Assembly (NCBI RefSeq): GCF_029873635.1
Contig: NC_080425.1
Span: forward strand, 45,795,678-45,859,677
Reading direction: 5' to 3'
Length of the DNA: 64,000 bases
Origin: Malania oleifera
Lineage: Eukaryota > Streptophyta > Magnoliopsida > Santalales > Ximeniaceae
A model generated the notes under the pieces. The model was given only the letters and a program-made list of their open reading frames with translations. It ran no database searches and was not told where the DNA came from. The translations under genes were made by a program, and so were the position numbers. Shown piece by piece: positions 1-12,525 of this stretch; the first letter of the stretch is position 1; the number at the start of each line of letters is the position of its first letter.

Positions 1-585
1 GGCTTGAAACCAGAGTTTGAGGTCGTCTAGTCCTTGATGCTTAGTAGTGAGAGTTTCCATCATTTTCTAATGTTTATTCTCATGTTCCTCGTGATTCTTT
101 TGGCACACATTCTCCTGCTCTTGCATTTAGCTATGAGAGGACAACCTTTCAACACAAGGTGATTTTAGTTCTTTTCCAAACAATCATAGAAAGTTTTTGA
201 GGTGGTTTAAGAGGTTGTGGTTGTAATGATGGATGAGGTAGAGGAACTCCTCGTAAGTGTGCTCATTGTGGATGAGGTAAACATACTATTGTGCAATGTT
301 GAGATATCCATGGTAGATCTCATGTGTTGCCAATGAAGCCAACACCGACTCCACACCTTTTGAGGCAACCAATGCAGTCACCACAAACTCTACACCTTTG
401 GGGCCCAATGGGGGGCAAATGCACTATATTTATGTCAAAGGCAGAGTATTCTAAGTTCTAGTAGTATCAAGTGTCACAACGAGTTTCTCTTCCCATTGCA
501 TCTCTTATCCAAACAAGTAATCCCATAGCTTGCCTATCATCTAGTACTTATTGTCCTAGTCCTTGGGTTGTAAAGTTGCAATCTT
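1..585 (+). pseudogene. Copia gag-protease remnant (element A)
   Basis: Broken plus-strand Copia polyprotein fragment. At 258-299 the frame reads a gag zinc knuckle of form CX2CX4HX4C (C-A-H-C then H-T-I-V-Q-C), with a stop (TGA) inside the knuckle and another just after it. Further on, SSTYCPSPWV near 540-570 resembles the residues leading into a Copia protease. The match is lost at about 585, where the LTR of element B begins, so B probably inserted here. A similar pre-protease sequence occurs in fragment E near 61270-61300, suggesting A and E belong to related families. Nothing here can encode a working protein. Confidence 0.6.
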
Positions 586-2372
586 TGACAATTAATTTAG
601 GTGTAATCCCAAGAGGTGGGGGTGAATTGGGTATTTAAAATTGCTTAAGATTATTTAATCACTTAATCTCTATTTTAATATTTAACAAAATAATCACAAG
701 TTAGGGAGTACTTGGATTTCAATTTATTACGCTATCTAATAAATTTAATTAAAATTAATATCTTAATAAACATAGCGATACCCAATTAATTCTTAAGTGC
801 ACATAATATTTAACAACATACATACATATAAGATTGATAATCAAACGCAAGCGGAAATTAAAAGGAAATAAGGGAAGAGAGATGCAAACACAGTTTTTTA
901 CGAGGTTCGGCCTACCCCGGCCTACATCCTTGCCTTGACCAACCCACTCAACGATTCCACTAATCTGCTCTTTTAACTGGGACAGAGATTCCCTTTACAT
1001 TTCGTTGCTTAAAAGAGGCGTAACATCCTCCTTACCCCGTTTCACAACTCGAACCATCAATACAATAAAATGATTACAATTTTCTGCAAACTCAAATGCT
1101 CTTCAACAAGCTAGTGAGTACAATAAATTTCTAAAACATACTCAAAGTATATAATATGAAGCTCAATGAGTGAATGAGATGTTTTCAATAATGTTTTTGC
1201 AATAACAAATGCATGACCTTCGTGTGAAATGAATATATGATAGGTTTGCTCCAATATATGATCTTTGTAAAAATCTATATAAAACAGTTTTCCTCCAAAG
1301 ATCTAAATCAAATAGTTATTTGTAATAATGAAGCCGATATGAAATTTTTGAATAATATATATAAAAATGAATGCTTTCAAAGATTTAAGCTTTAATAAGC
1401 CTTTTAAAAATTCTTCAAGCAATATATATATATATATATATGAAGAACTCAAGTTCTTGCTCTCAAGGAATATTTAACAATAGGATTGTAAGAGTATAAA
1501 CACCTTGAGAATAAAGATCTATATATCAAAAATGAAACTTTGTTTACCAAACCTCAAAGAACATGATCTGGATTGCAAAAATATGGATGAATGCCCTTTA
1601 ATCTTTAAAATCAATGTAGAGAATGCCCCAAGAGTGTCTGAATCTGATAGAGAAAAGGCCAAAGGTTTGATATTGTGCTCAACCCCCTTTTAGGGTTTTT
1701 AGGTTTAATATTTATAAGCATGGTTGGCAGATGGGCACATCTTGACCGTTGGATCAATCAAGATATATTTTAGTTAAGAAAATTCTACCCATTGCACGCT
1801 CGAGCGTCAGTCTGCCCGACAGACTCGTCGATGACTGCACACGTTCGTTGACGAGTGTTCAACACTCGTTTGGTGATGAAACCAAGGATTCACCGATTGG
1901 TTGACTGTCTAAGATTTTTTAGCTCTTGGTATTTTCTCATCGACGAGAGTAGAGCGTGGCAATGAGTGGCCTTCAATCATTCATTGACAAGACCATAGGA
2001 ATCGTCGACGAGCTGCCTGTTGTTTTGCCCGATCCAACCTAGGTTAATGCATATGAATATTTCATGAAAAACATGCATCCTAAGGTCAATATATATGTCA
2101 TTTTGAGCTTCCGACTATATCAAATGAGATATGTAAATACAAGCAATACTAAATATCAATTACAATTGAAAACTTGAAGCTTCTTCATTTTTTTGCTCTT
2201 CTAATTCCATCGAGTGTGCCAGGTTGTATACGCTTTAAGTTCTTTATTGCTTCCATGACATCCTTACCTTCCGTGCATGCTAAGTAATGATTCTATTCAC
2301 AATCTCAATGTAGAGGTAAGATATCAGGTGATTTTTCATTATCAAAATAGGATTGGACTCATAAAGTCAACA
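586..2372 (-). repeat. 3' LTR of element B (Sirevirus, minus strand)
   Basis: On the plus strand the LTR opens with a degenerate version of the GGTGTAATCCCAAGAGG end and closes with GACTCATAAAGTCAACA at 2372. This is the reverse complement of the TGTTGACTTTATGAGTC start also seen at 21250. A polypurine tract (AAAAAGGGGAGAT on the minus strand) abuts the 2372 end, fixing orientation. The LTR carries TCGTCGACGA-type palindromes at about 1797-2020. A minus-strand TATA-like TATAAATA lies at 1709-1716, with a perfect YCYAACGGYYA match at 1743-1753. The outer end (586) is approximate because the terminus is mutated and no TSD partner is visible. Confidence 0.75.
1797..2020. repeat. TCGTCGACGA palindrome array in LTR B
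   Basis: Scattered copies and decayed copies of a 10-12 bp palindrome with core GTCGAC, for example CATCGACGAGAG, CGTTGACGAGTG and TCGTCGACGAGC. Most variants differ by CG to TG or CA changes, as expected from methyl-CpG decay. The same motif forms an array in the unrelated Gypsy LTRs of element T. Confidence 0.7.
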
Positions 2373-2827
2373 ATCTCCCCTTTTTGTATGATGACAAATA
2401 CACGAGTAAAAATAGGTTAATTCTAATAATATGGCAATGTACCAAAAAATATTACAAAAAAAAATTTCGCTCTAATAAACACTCTCTCCTTCTTTTGACA
2501 TCAATAAAAAAACTATACAAAAATATACAAAGTTAAATATTTCTCCCCTTTGTTAAAATTTTTTTTATCTCTCCTCTTGTGTTTAACAATTTATCTCTCC
2601 CCCATTCTAAAGATATAGCGCTTTTGTAAAATCAAATTTCATGTTGAACATACAACAGCATTTCAATCAACATGTATATGGGCATGCAAGAAATTCAGTT
2701 CATTAAAGTCCAAAGATCATGCACGTATCAACATGTATCATATATCCATAAAATATTTAACATGCAATAGTCATTACTTAATTTTAATTTAAGTTGCTCC
2801 CCCTCATTTATGTATTCTATTATATCT
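2373..2827 (-). other. 3' noncoding region and PPT of element B
   Basis: Minus-strand stretch between pol and the 3' LTR. The PPT lies at about 2373-2386. Purine-rich GGGGGAG-type motifs recur on the minus strand (seen here as CTCCCC or CTCCCCC near 2541, 2570, 2596 and 2800). Repeated PPT-like motifs are a known Sirevirus trait. No reading frame was recognised. Confidence 0.6.
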
Positions 2828-5560
2828 CTAGATAGCTTCCCTATTGTGCTTCAGGACTAATTCACGTCTAATTGAGATAAACCTATCCTCTGAAAATGGT
2901 TTCGTGAATATATCTGCCCATTGTTCATCTGCGCACACCAACTCAAGTGCCACATCCCCCTTTTGCATACGGTCATGTAGAAAATGATGTCTAATTTCTA
3001 TGTGCTTAGTTTGTGAATGTGATATGGTATTCTTTGAGATATTTATTGCACTCATATTGTCACACTTTATAGGAACAGATTCATAGTGCAATCCATAATC
3101 CATTAGTTGTTGCTTCACGTAAAGCGTTTGAACACAACAACTTCCAACCGCTATGTATTCTGCCTCGGCTGTGGACAATGCAACTGAATTTTGTTTCTTG
3201 AAAAACTAGCAAACTAAGGATTGTCCTAAAAAGTGACAAGTGCCACTCATGCTTTTTCTATCTACTTTACTACCGGCAAAGTCAGCATCAGAATAACTGA
3301 CAATTTCAAGGGAAGTATACTTAGGATACCATAATCCAAGTTCAATGGTTCCAATAAGGTATCTAAGTATTCTTTTAATTTCTAATAAATGCGAATCTTT
3401 AGGTGCAACCTGAAATCTTATGCATAAGCATAAGTTGAACATAATATTAGGCCTACTAGCAATTAGGTATATAACACGCTACCAATCATTCCATGGTAGA
3501 GCTCATAGGTGTTCCTAAAATTTTACCATTTTCCATGTTAAACTTTTTGAGCAAGTCTCTAATGTACTTTGATTGATTTATAAAAATCCCATGTTTTTCC
3601 TATTTGATCTAAAGTACTAGAAAGAAGTTAAGTTCGCCCATCATGCTTATTTCAAATTCACTTTGCGTGCATCTAGCAAACTCATTACACAACTCTTCAT
3701 TGGTTGCTCCAAAAATGATATCATCTACGTATATTTGTACCAGGAGCAAGTTATCATTTTTCTTTTTTATGAAAAGTGTTGTGTCAATCTTCCCTCTAGT
3801 AAACCCATTATCTAGAAGAAAACCACTAAACCTTTCATACCAAGCTCTAGGAGCTTGCTTTAATCCATACAAGGCTTTAGTCAATTTATAGACATGAATT
3901 GGAAATTTGTGGTTTTCAAACCCTTGGGGTAATTCAACATAGACTTCCTCATTAATATAGCCATTTAGAAATGTGCCTTTCAAGTCCATTTGATATAATT
4001 TGAAGTTCTTAAAAGAAAAATATGCCAATAACATCCGAATGGCTTCCATTCTAGTTATAAGAGCAAACATTTCCTCAAAATCTCCGCCTTCCGCTTGGTT
4101 GTATCCTTGAGCTACTAGTCTTACTTTGTTTCTCACTACTATTCGATTTTCATTTTTCTTGTTCTTATATATCCATTTTGTTCCAATAACTGTGTGATTA
4201 TCCGGTCTAGGAACAAATGTCTAGACTTTATTTCTCTCAAATTGATTTAATTCTTCTTGCATAGATATTACACATGATTCCTCATCAATTGCCTCACTCA
4301 CATTCTTAGGTTCTTCTTGTGATAAGAATGTAGAGTGGCTAACTATATTTCTAAGTGAAGTTCGTGTAGCTACTCCACATGATAGTCCACCTATGATTTG
4401 ATCAATGTGGTGATTCCTTACATACTTCCATTCCCTTGGTAGCTCATTAACCCTTCTTTCTACTTGATTATCTTCAGAAGATGTTTCATTAACTTCAACA
4501 TTCTTATCTGAGTTATTTTCAATAGATAGTTTTTCTAATCCTTTACTTATCTCAAACTCATCGTCATCAATTTTTTTGGAGAAGGGATTGGACTCATCAA
4601 ACAATACATGGATGGATTCAATTACAGTCAACGTTCTTTTGTTATACACCCTATAAGCTTTACTATCTAACGCATAACCTAAAAAGATACCCTCATCTGA
4701 TTTGGCATCAAATTTTCCTAGGTGTTCATTATCTCTAAAAATAAAACATTTGCAGCCAAAGACATGAAAATAGGAAATATTTGGTCTATGGTCATTCCAC
4801 AATTCATAGGGAGTTTTATTTAGAGTTGGTCTAATCAGAACTCTATTCAATACATAGCAACCGGTCTTCATTGCCTCAACCTAGAAGTACTTATGTAGCT
4901 TATGTTCGTTAAGCATGGTTCTAGCCATTTCCTGTAAAGATCTATTATTTCTCTCAACTACCCCATTTTGTTATGGAGTCCTATGTGCTGAAAAATTATG
5001 AGATATTCCTAGTGAGTCACAGTATTCTTCTATACCTTTGTTTTGAAATTTTCTACCCTTATCACTTCGTATGTGTGTGATCGTATAAATTTTTTCATTC
5101 AGAATTCTTCTACACAATTTAATAAAATTTTCATATGCTTCATCTTTATGTGCGAGAAATAGTACCCATGTGAAACTAGAATAGTCGTCAACAATAATGA
5201 ATGCATATAATTTACCACCTAGGCTTTGAGTTGGATTAGGACCAAATAAATCTAAGTGCAACATTTGAAGTGGCCTAGTGACGGAGATAACTTTCTTCTT
5301 CTTAAAGTTAGATTTTATTTTTTTTCCTAGTTGACATGCATCACATATTCGCAAATTTTGTCTTAGGTAATCCCTTAACTAATTTTCCTTTAATTAGTTT
5401 GGATAATATGTCCATTTTTGCATGTCCTAATCTCCTATGCCAAAGCCAACAAGTTTCATTTATAGCAGAAAAGCAAGTTACATGTTGAGAAGCAAGATTA
5501 TCAAAGCTAGTGGTGTAGACAATTTCATGACGATTAGCAATAAACAAATATTTTTTTTTA
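2828..5560 (-). pseudogene. Copia pol of element B: pre-integrase, integrase, RT, RNase H
   Basis: Decayed minus-strand pol, read from 5560 down to 2828. Order: GAG-pre-integrase (WLWHRRLGHAKMD) about 5341-5547; integrase core with HLDLFGP, VDDYSSF and RSDKG motifs about 4971-5354, then a stop directly before QNGVVE; integrase C-terminal region with YELWNDHRPNISYFHVFGCK about 4221-4871; reverse transcriptase with YQMDLKGTFLNG and the catalytic IYVDDIIFG about 3609-4136; RNase H with YSDADFAGSKVDRKS and STAEAEYIAVGSCC about 2828-3442. Domain order is that of Ty1/Copia, and the sequence resembles Sireviruses. Several stops and frameshifts separate the pieces. The 5' part (protease, gag) continues at 15900 beyond the inserted element S1. 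Confidence 0.85.
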
Positions 5561-5565
5561 AGATT

Positions 5566-7290
5566 TGTTGGCCTAATAAGGCTTAGAATTCTTATTTTGA
5601 TGATAACAAATCATGATGTGTTTAATGTGGTTTAAGTGAACGTTTTTCAGGAAAGGAAAAACTCAAGAGCATGAGAAAGTTATGGTTTAAAGCTTAAAGG
5701 AAGTGACAAAGCTCAAAAGCATAGGAAAGCTTATGGATTACAAAGCGATCTTAAAGAGCATGAGGATTAAAGATAATCTGGTGAAAGCTTAAAGAGAAGA
5801 TCAAATATTCAAAGATGATGGAAGAACAAGATTGAAGAGCAAAGGATCATTTTTTTAAGGATGTTCTAAATGTAAGTACTTCAAGTTAATTTCAAATATA
5901 AATTGGATTGAAGCTCTCAAAAATTTAGAAACATATTTTTTATATATAATCTAAAGAATATTTTTATAATCAATGAAAAGAAGGGGTTTTGAAAAAGAAA
6001 AAACTTTTGAAATAAAGAAGGGCCAGGCGACTGCCAAATTAAGTAAGCGATTTTTTCAAAGAGATAGTAGCAAGACAGGCGACTGCCTAAACATGTCAGG
6101 CACCTGAGTGGAAATGACAGGCGATTGCCTTGGTTCTGGCAGGCAAGTGCCAGTGTTCTGTGTTGAGAGTTTGTTATATGACAGGCGACTGCCAAGTTGT
6201 GGCAGGCGACTGCCACTTGAACGTTGGCTTAAAAATTCTTAACGGGAAGATTTTTTAAACAAGGTTTTTAGACATAATTATTTTAAAAAACCTTGGAAAC
6301 TATTTTAAGGAAACTTTAGGGGTATGGAATTGCTTCTAAACATCTATAAATAGCCCCAATCTTCAAAGGTTTGATACACCAAGCAATTTTCAAGCAATCA
6401 AAGTTCTCAAAGGCTCTCAAACTCTCTTGTGTTCAACTATTGAGTTGCTACTGATTCAAATTTCGAAGCAAAGCATTGAAAGTCAGAATATTTCATATTT
6501 TGAAAGATATTTGGTGATTCATACTAAGTATTAAGCTTCAAATTCTTTTATATTTGAATTACTTTGAAGTATTATTGTGCTGATTGTTATACTAACATAC
6601 TCTGTTGTGAGAATGTTTTCTTGTATACAAAATCCCTTTATCTTGATTCTCATTCATAGACGATTCAGGGCTGTAGAATCGTTGGACCAAACAAGGGAAT
6701 ATCGTTTGGAGAGGCGGGCTCTAGCCTAACGAAAGGAGTGTTTGTAATCGGTATTGTTCCACTCGTTAACGGAACTAAAATAGTGAATCCTTTGGTGGTT
6801 TGCCAAAGGCGAGGACATAGGCTGGGTATAAGCCGAACCTTATAAAATCGTGTGTCTCTCTTCTTCCTTAACTCTTTACTTTTTCAGCAAAGACTTATAA
6901 TCTGCGTGTATGCTTTTAATTGATTAATTATGAGTGTTTAGTCGTTAAATAGACCGGAGGATAATTTGTTTTTGGTTTGATCAACATTGATTGCGAAACC
7001 GAAAGGGACTACGTTGGTTGATCAACCTAAACTTATTAATCTAAAAGTTTGTTTAAAAGCTAAACATAAGGAAAACTTGTGAGTTTGGAATAAACACAGG
7101 ACTTACACAAATTCAGCAATTTATTACAGGGCTATTGAGATAAAGATTGAGTTTTTGTTTATCTTGATTGGTTGTGGTTGAATTGTTTTTATATTTAATT
7201 GTTGTGATTGATTGATAATTAAGAATTAAAATTAAAATAATTTTTAAAAATACCAATTCACCCCCCTCTTGGGAAGTTATCCTAATTTCA
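5566..7290 (+). repeat. 5' LTR of S1
   Basis: 1,725 bp LTR with TG...CA ends and TSD AGATT on its left. A TATA box (TATAAATAG) at 6345-6353 marks the likely U3/R promoter. An array of GGCAGGCGACTGCC-type palindromes lies upstream at about 6022-6225. The terminal TTCACCCCCCTCTTGGGA motif near 7257-7274 recurs in the other Sirevirus LTRs of the window. Confidence 0.93.
6022..6225. repeat. GGCAGGCGACTGCC hairpin array, 5' LTR of S1
   Basis: About seven copies or partial copies of GGCAGGCGACTGCC spread over 200 bp. The unit has 5-bp inverted arms (GGCAG/CTGCC) around GCGA. In RNA, GCGA belongs to the GNRA tetraloop class. Variants such as AGGCGATTGCC and GGCAAGTGCC look like decayed copies. Confidence 0.75.
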
Positions 7291-7348
7291 ATTGGTATTA
7301 GAGCCTAGTTATAGCAAATTCTTAACAAGCAGCTATAAAAAGATCTAA
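7291..7348 (+). other. Primer binding site and leader of S1
   Basis: TGGTATTAGAGCC at 7293-7305 directly follows the 5' LTR. It matches the usual plant PBS complementary to the 3' end of initiator methionine tRNA (TGGTATCAGAGC), with C to T at the seventh base. A leader of only about 45 bp precedes the gag ATG at 7349. Confidence 0.9.
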
Positions 7349-9093
7349 ATGACTAACATAGGAGTAGCTCCTTTTGGAGAGGGTCAATCCTCAACTCGTC
7401 CACCAATCTTTTATGGACACAATTACACCTTTTGAAAAAAGAGAATGCAAATCTACCTCCAATATATGGATTGGAAAGCTTGGGAATTAGTTGTAGATGG
7501 AGACCTAGCTCCCACCAAAATAATAGATGGAAAACATATTCCAAAAGAGAAAAAGGATATGATTGATTTAGACTATAAGATGCTTCAAATAAACTCAAGT
7601 GCTATAAATGTTTTATATTGTGCCTTAGACGCTAACGAATTCAATAGGGTAATGGCTTATAAAACAGCTAAAGAAATATGGGACAAATTAGAAGTCACAT
7701 ATGAAGGAACCATTGATGTAAGGGACAATAGAATAGACATGTTAACTAGCGAATATGAAGCATTCAAAATAAATTCAGATGAATCCATATCAAGTATGTA
7801 CACAAGATTCACCCACATAATTAACTCCCTAAGTGCCTTAGGAAAAACATATACCACCTACGAAATGATTAGGAAAATTTGGAGAGGCCTTCCCTCAATA
7901 TGGGACCCTAAGGCTACACCAATTACCGAAGGAAGGAACCTTAAAACTATCTCCTTAGATGAACTCATAGGATCACTTCTTACTTATGAAATGGCTCTAA
8001 AAGAAAGAAATCCTGAACCAAAGCATAAAAAATCTATTGCACTAAAAGCATCAAGCCACAGCTCAAGCGAAGAAGAAAATGAATCAAGTGATTTGGATCA
8101 AGATGAATTAGCATTCATCACTAAGAGACTAGGAAAGTTTTATAGAAGGAATAAAAGATTTCCTAAGAAGTTCAACAAAAGAAAAACTGAAAAGGTAGAA
8201 TCAAGTAGAAAAGAAAATAAAAGTAAAAATGAACCTCCTATATGCTATCATTGTAAGAAACTAGGACATATCAAACCAGATTGCCCTTTTCTCAAGAAAG
8301 ATAAGAAGAAAAAGAAGCTATGAAGGCCACTTGAGATGACTCAAGCTCCAGAGAAACTAAAAATGAATCAAGTGTACTAGAGATGGCAAACGTATGCTTC
8401 ATGGCGAACGATGAAGAGGTAAACTCCTATTACTCTTCAACTGAATCTAGCAATGAATCTTATGATGAGTCTTGTGATAGTATGCCCTCATACAAAGAAT
8501 TACAAGCTGAATTGTTTTCTTTACATAAAAGATTCATAAAAATTTCCAAAAGAAATATAACCTTAAAAGATCAAAATAAAGAACTTCTGAAACAACTTGA
8601 ATCATTTAAAACTATTGAAGAGGAAAAGGATTCTTGTATAAAGAAGTTAGAAGAAGAAGTAAGTAAAGCAACTCAAGAGTTAACCAAAACTCATAAGGAA
8701 AACTTAAGTAAAAAAGATCAAGAAATAAATGAACTAAAGAAATTAGTAGAAGATAAAGAACAAGTTATATATAATTTTACTAAAGGGAAAGATAATTTTG
8801 AAAAAATGATTGGACAGCAAAGGTTATATAGGAATAAAGAAGGAATAGGTTACAATGGTAAAACAAACAAAAAGAATAAGAAATTATACATGGGATATTT
8901 TGTAAAGGAAGCCAAGCACTATGCTAGCACTTCCTCACACAACAAACATGAACACACTACTTGTTATATGTGCAAGACCAAAGGTCATGTAATGTTTGAT
9001 TGCCCACTAAAAAGGAAGTATGTTAAAATACAAGGTGAATGGAAAGTCAATAATGGATCTAACAACAAAATAAAGAAAGTTAAAAGGATTTAG
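7349..9093 (+). pseudogene. gag of S1 (two zinc knuckles), interrupted
   Basis: Structural polyprotein that would form the virus-like particle. The start at 7349 (MTNIGVAPFGEGQ) matches the start of the gag of element C. Codon 29 is TGA (7433-7435) where the family normally has the Trp of YxxWKxRM; an in-frame ATG at 7445 follows. The UBN2/Copia gag domain runs to about 8040. The first knuckle CYHCKKLGHIKPDC is at 8243-8284. A frameshift/stop near 8320 is followed by the frame 8383-9093, which has an acidic Ser/Glu-rich start, a Lys/Glu-rich coiled-coil-like middle (residues about 60-140) and a second knuckle CYMCKTKGHVMFDC at 8962-9003. Two knuckles and the long coiled region fit Sirevirus gag. 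Confidence 0.88.
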
Positions 9094-12000
9094 GTTCCTA
9101 AAACTAAACAAATGAATCCTCCATTGTAGGTATGTTTTAGGACAACATCATCAACAGACAAGTGGTACTTGGACAGCAGGTGTTCAAGACACATGACCGG
9201 CGATAAGACCAAGTTCACATCATTAAAACAAAAGGATGGAGGATATGTCACCTTCGGCGATAATACCAAAGGTAAGATCATTGGCATCGGGAGAATAGGT
9301 AAAGAACCTTCTATTACTATTGATAATATATTATTGGTAGAAGGATTAAAACAAAATCTTTTAAGCATAAGCCAATTGAGTGACAAAGGGTTTGAAATAA
9401 TCTTTAAGAAAGAAAAATGTGTTATTCAGAATTCCAAAGAAAATAAAATCTTATTTATAGCTCTTAGGATAAATAATGTTTATTGTATAAATCTTAAAAA
9501 TCTAACAAATCAAAACGTAACTTGTTTGGCAGCTATGAATGATATAAGTTGGCTATGACATAGAAAGTTAGGACATGCTAGCATGGACTTATTATCTAAA
9601 TTATCAAAGAAAAATCTTGTTAAAGGGTTACCAAACACCAAATTCATAAAAGACAAGATATGTGACGCTTCCAAAAAGGAAAGCAAGTTACAACCAGCTT
9701 CAAAAAGAAAAAGTATATATCTACTAAAAGACCCCTAGAACTTTTACATCTAGATTTATTTGGCCCACTAAAACTTTAAGCCTAGGAGGAAAACAATATG
9801 CTTTTGTAATAGTAGATGATTATTCAAGATTTAATTGGGTATTATTTCTATCTAATAAAGATGAAGCTTGCAATATGTTAGTTTCCTAATGTAAGAAATT
9901 ACAAAATGAGAAAGGCTATAATGTAACAAGTTTTAGAAGTGACTAAGGAAAAGAATTTAAGAACAAGTAAGTTGATAAATTTTGTAATGAACATGGAATA
10001 TCTCATAATTTTTCAGCTCCTAGAACTCCACAACAAAATGGAGTTGTAGAAAGAAAAAATAGAACTCTACAAGAAATGGCAAGAACTATGCTTAATGAGA
10101 ATAATTTACCTAAATACTTTTGGGCTGAAGCTGTAAACACAGCTTGTTATATTATAAATAGGGTATCTATAAGATCAAGTATAGATAAAACACCATATGA
10201 ATTATGGAAAGGAAGAAAACCTAATATTTCTTACTTTCATGTATTTGGGTGCAAATGCTTCATTCTTAACACTAAAGATGATTTAGGAAAGTTTGATGCA
10301 AAATCTGATGAAGGTATCTTTTTAGGCTACTCTATAAATAGCAAAACCTATAGAGTCTATAATAGGAGAACTCTTATTATCATTGAATCAATACACATAA
10401 CATTTGATGAATCCAACTTTTATGAAAATAAAATTCATAATGATGAAAAAGAAGATGTTTCACAAAATGAAGATCTTAAAATAAAGGAAGAAAATATTAA
10501 AGAGACTTCAAATGAAAACATTGTAGAAAGTCTAAAACTACCTAAAGAATGGAAATATTCAAAAATTCATCCAAAAGGACAAATACTTGAAGAAACTTCA
10601 AAAGGTATAACCACTCGAGCTTCTTTGAAAAATATTTGCAATCATTATGCCTTTTTATCTCAAGAAGAACCCAAAATATTGATGAAGCTTTAAAAGATGA
10701 CTCTTGGATTATAGCTATGCAAGAGGAACTAAATCAGTTTGAAAGAAGTCAAGCATGGGAACTTATACCAAAACCTAAAGATAAATCAATCATAGGAACT
10801 AAATGGGTGTTTAGAAATAAAAACGATGAAAATGGAGTTGTCATAAGAAATAAAGCTAGACTAGTAGCTCAAGGATATAATCAAGAATAAGGTATTGATT
10901 ACGATGAAACCTTTGCCCCCGTAGCAAGAATGGAAGCAATTAGGATGCTTTTAGCTTATGCAGCCTATAGGGATTTCAAATTATATCAAATGGATGTAAA
11001 GAGCACTTTCTTAAATGGATATATAAATGAAGAGGTTTATGTAAAACAACCTCCAGGTTTTGAAAATTCAAAAAATCCAGATTATGTATTTAAGTTAACT
11101 AAAGCTCTATATGGATTAAAGTAAGCTCCCAGAGCTTGGTATGAAAGACTAAGCAAGTTCCTAATCCAAAATAATTTCTCTAGAGGAAGGATAGATAGTA
11201 CGTTGTTTATAAAAACCAAAAACAAAGACATGCTTTAGTACACATTTATGTTGATGATATTATTTTTGGGGCAACCAATGAGGATTTATGTAATGAATTT
11301 GCTAAATCCATGCAAGAAGAGTTTGAAATGAGTATGATGGGAAAATTAAATTACTTTCTAGGTTTACAAATCAAACAAGAAAAAAATGGAACTTTCATAA
11401 ATCAAACCAAATATATTAAAGATATGTTAAAGAAGTTTGATATGGAAGAAAGTAAACCTATAGGAACTCCTATGAGCACTTCAACTAGTCTTGACAAAGA
11501 TGAAAAAGGGAAACAAGTAGATACTAAGCATTACCGAGGAATGATAGGAAGCTTACTTTATTTAACAGCAAGTAGACCAGATATTATGTTTAGCGTATAT
11601 ATGTGTGATAGGTTTCAATCAGCTCCTAAGGAATCACACCAAACAGCGGTTAAAAGAATCCTTAGATATTTATTAGGCACACTTGAACTAGGTTTATGGT
11701 ATCTAAAGGAAACTGAATTTGAAATGATTAGTTATTCAGATGCAGAATTTGCTGGATGTAAAATAGATAGAAAAAGCACAAGTGGAACGTGTCATTTTCT
11801 AGGACATTCTTTAGTTTCATGGTCTTCAAAGAAACAAAATTCTGTAGCATTATCCATAGCAGAAGCAGAATACATAACTGCAGGAAGTTGTTGTGCCCAA
11901 ACATTGTATATGAAACAGCAACTAAAAGATTTCAAATTACAATATCAAACTATTCCCATAAAATGTGATAACACAAGTGCCATTAATATTTCAAAAAATC

Positions 12001-12200
12001 AAGTATCTCACTCAAGAACAAAACATATTGACATAAGACATCATTTCTTGAGAGATCATGTGCAAAACGAAGATATAATGCTAGAATTTGTAAATTCAAA
12101 TGACCAATTAGCAGATATTTTCACAAAACCTTTATCTAAAGAAAGATTCATATTTATAAGAAGAGAATTAGGCATGCTACATAGTCGTGGAGTAATCTAA
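9094..12200 (+). pseudogene. pol of S1: protease, integrase, RT, RNase H, interrupted
   Basis: Protease near 9160 reads WYLDSRCSRHMTGD: the catalytic DSG has become DSR. Pre-integrase HRKLGHASMDLL near 9555 follows a stop in place of Trp. The integrase core around 9690-10080 has LDLFGP, VIVDDYSRF and QQNGVVER but several stops. The integrase C-terminus (ELWKGRKPNISYFHVFGCK) lies in 10076-10693. RT spans about 10690-11330, with YQMDVKSTFLNG, a stop at ALYGLK/APRAWY and a frameshift just before VDDIIFGA. RNase H is open from 11310 to 12200 (YSDAEFAGCKIDRKS, AEAEYITAGSCC, TKHIDIRHHFLRDH). The order integrase before RT is diagnostic of Ty1/Copia. The long open C-terminal part suggests moderate age. 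Confidence 0.9.
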
Positions 12201-12525
12201 ACTCTGTTCTGCTTGGCAGACACTGCCACCAAGGTACCAGGTGACTGCCAGGCTACTAACTTTTCAGATTCCACGTAGACAGGCGCCTGCCTCATTATAG
12301 CAGGCAACTGCCTCGCGACGAGTAGGATTTAAAACCCTTCTTAAGTCATTTTAACTTCCATCAGGCGTCTGCTCATTCATTTTTCTCTCTGAAATTTTCT
12401 CTTCTCTATCTTTTTCCATATAAATATCTCGTTCAAATCTGCTTGAAACAAAGGTTCTAATCCTTCCTACTCACCAAATCTCAAACCTAACCTACGGTTT
12501 CTTTGTTCTTCTCCTCCATACAACT
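12201..12525 (+). repeat. Spacer after S1 pol with GGCAG...CTGCC palindromes
   Basis: Noncoding spacer between pol and the additional ORF. At 12213-12315 it carries further copies of the LTR palindrome (GGCAGACACTGCC, CAGGTGACTGCC, ACAGGCGCCTGCC, GCAGGCAACTGCC). The motif is therefore not confined to the LTR. Confidence 0.7.

Noticed and set aside
7293..7305. tRNA-like sequence
   Set aside because: It is only the 12-13 bp PBS complementary to initiator-Met tRNA; no cloverleaf is present. The same applies at 30485, 34716 and 49190.
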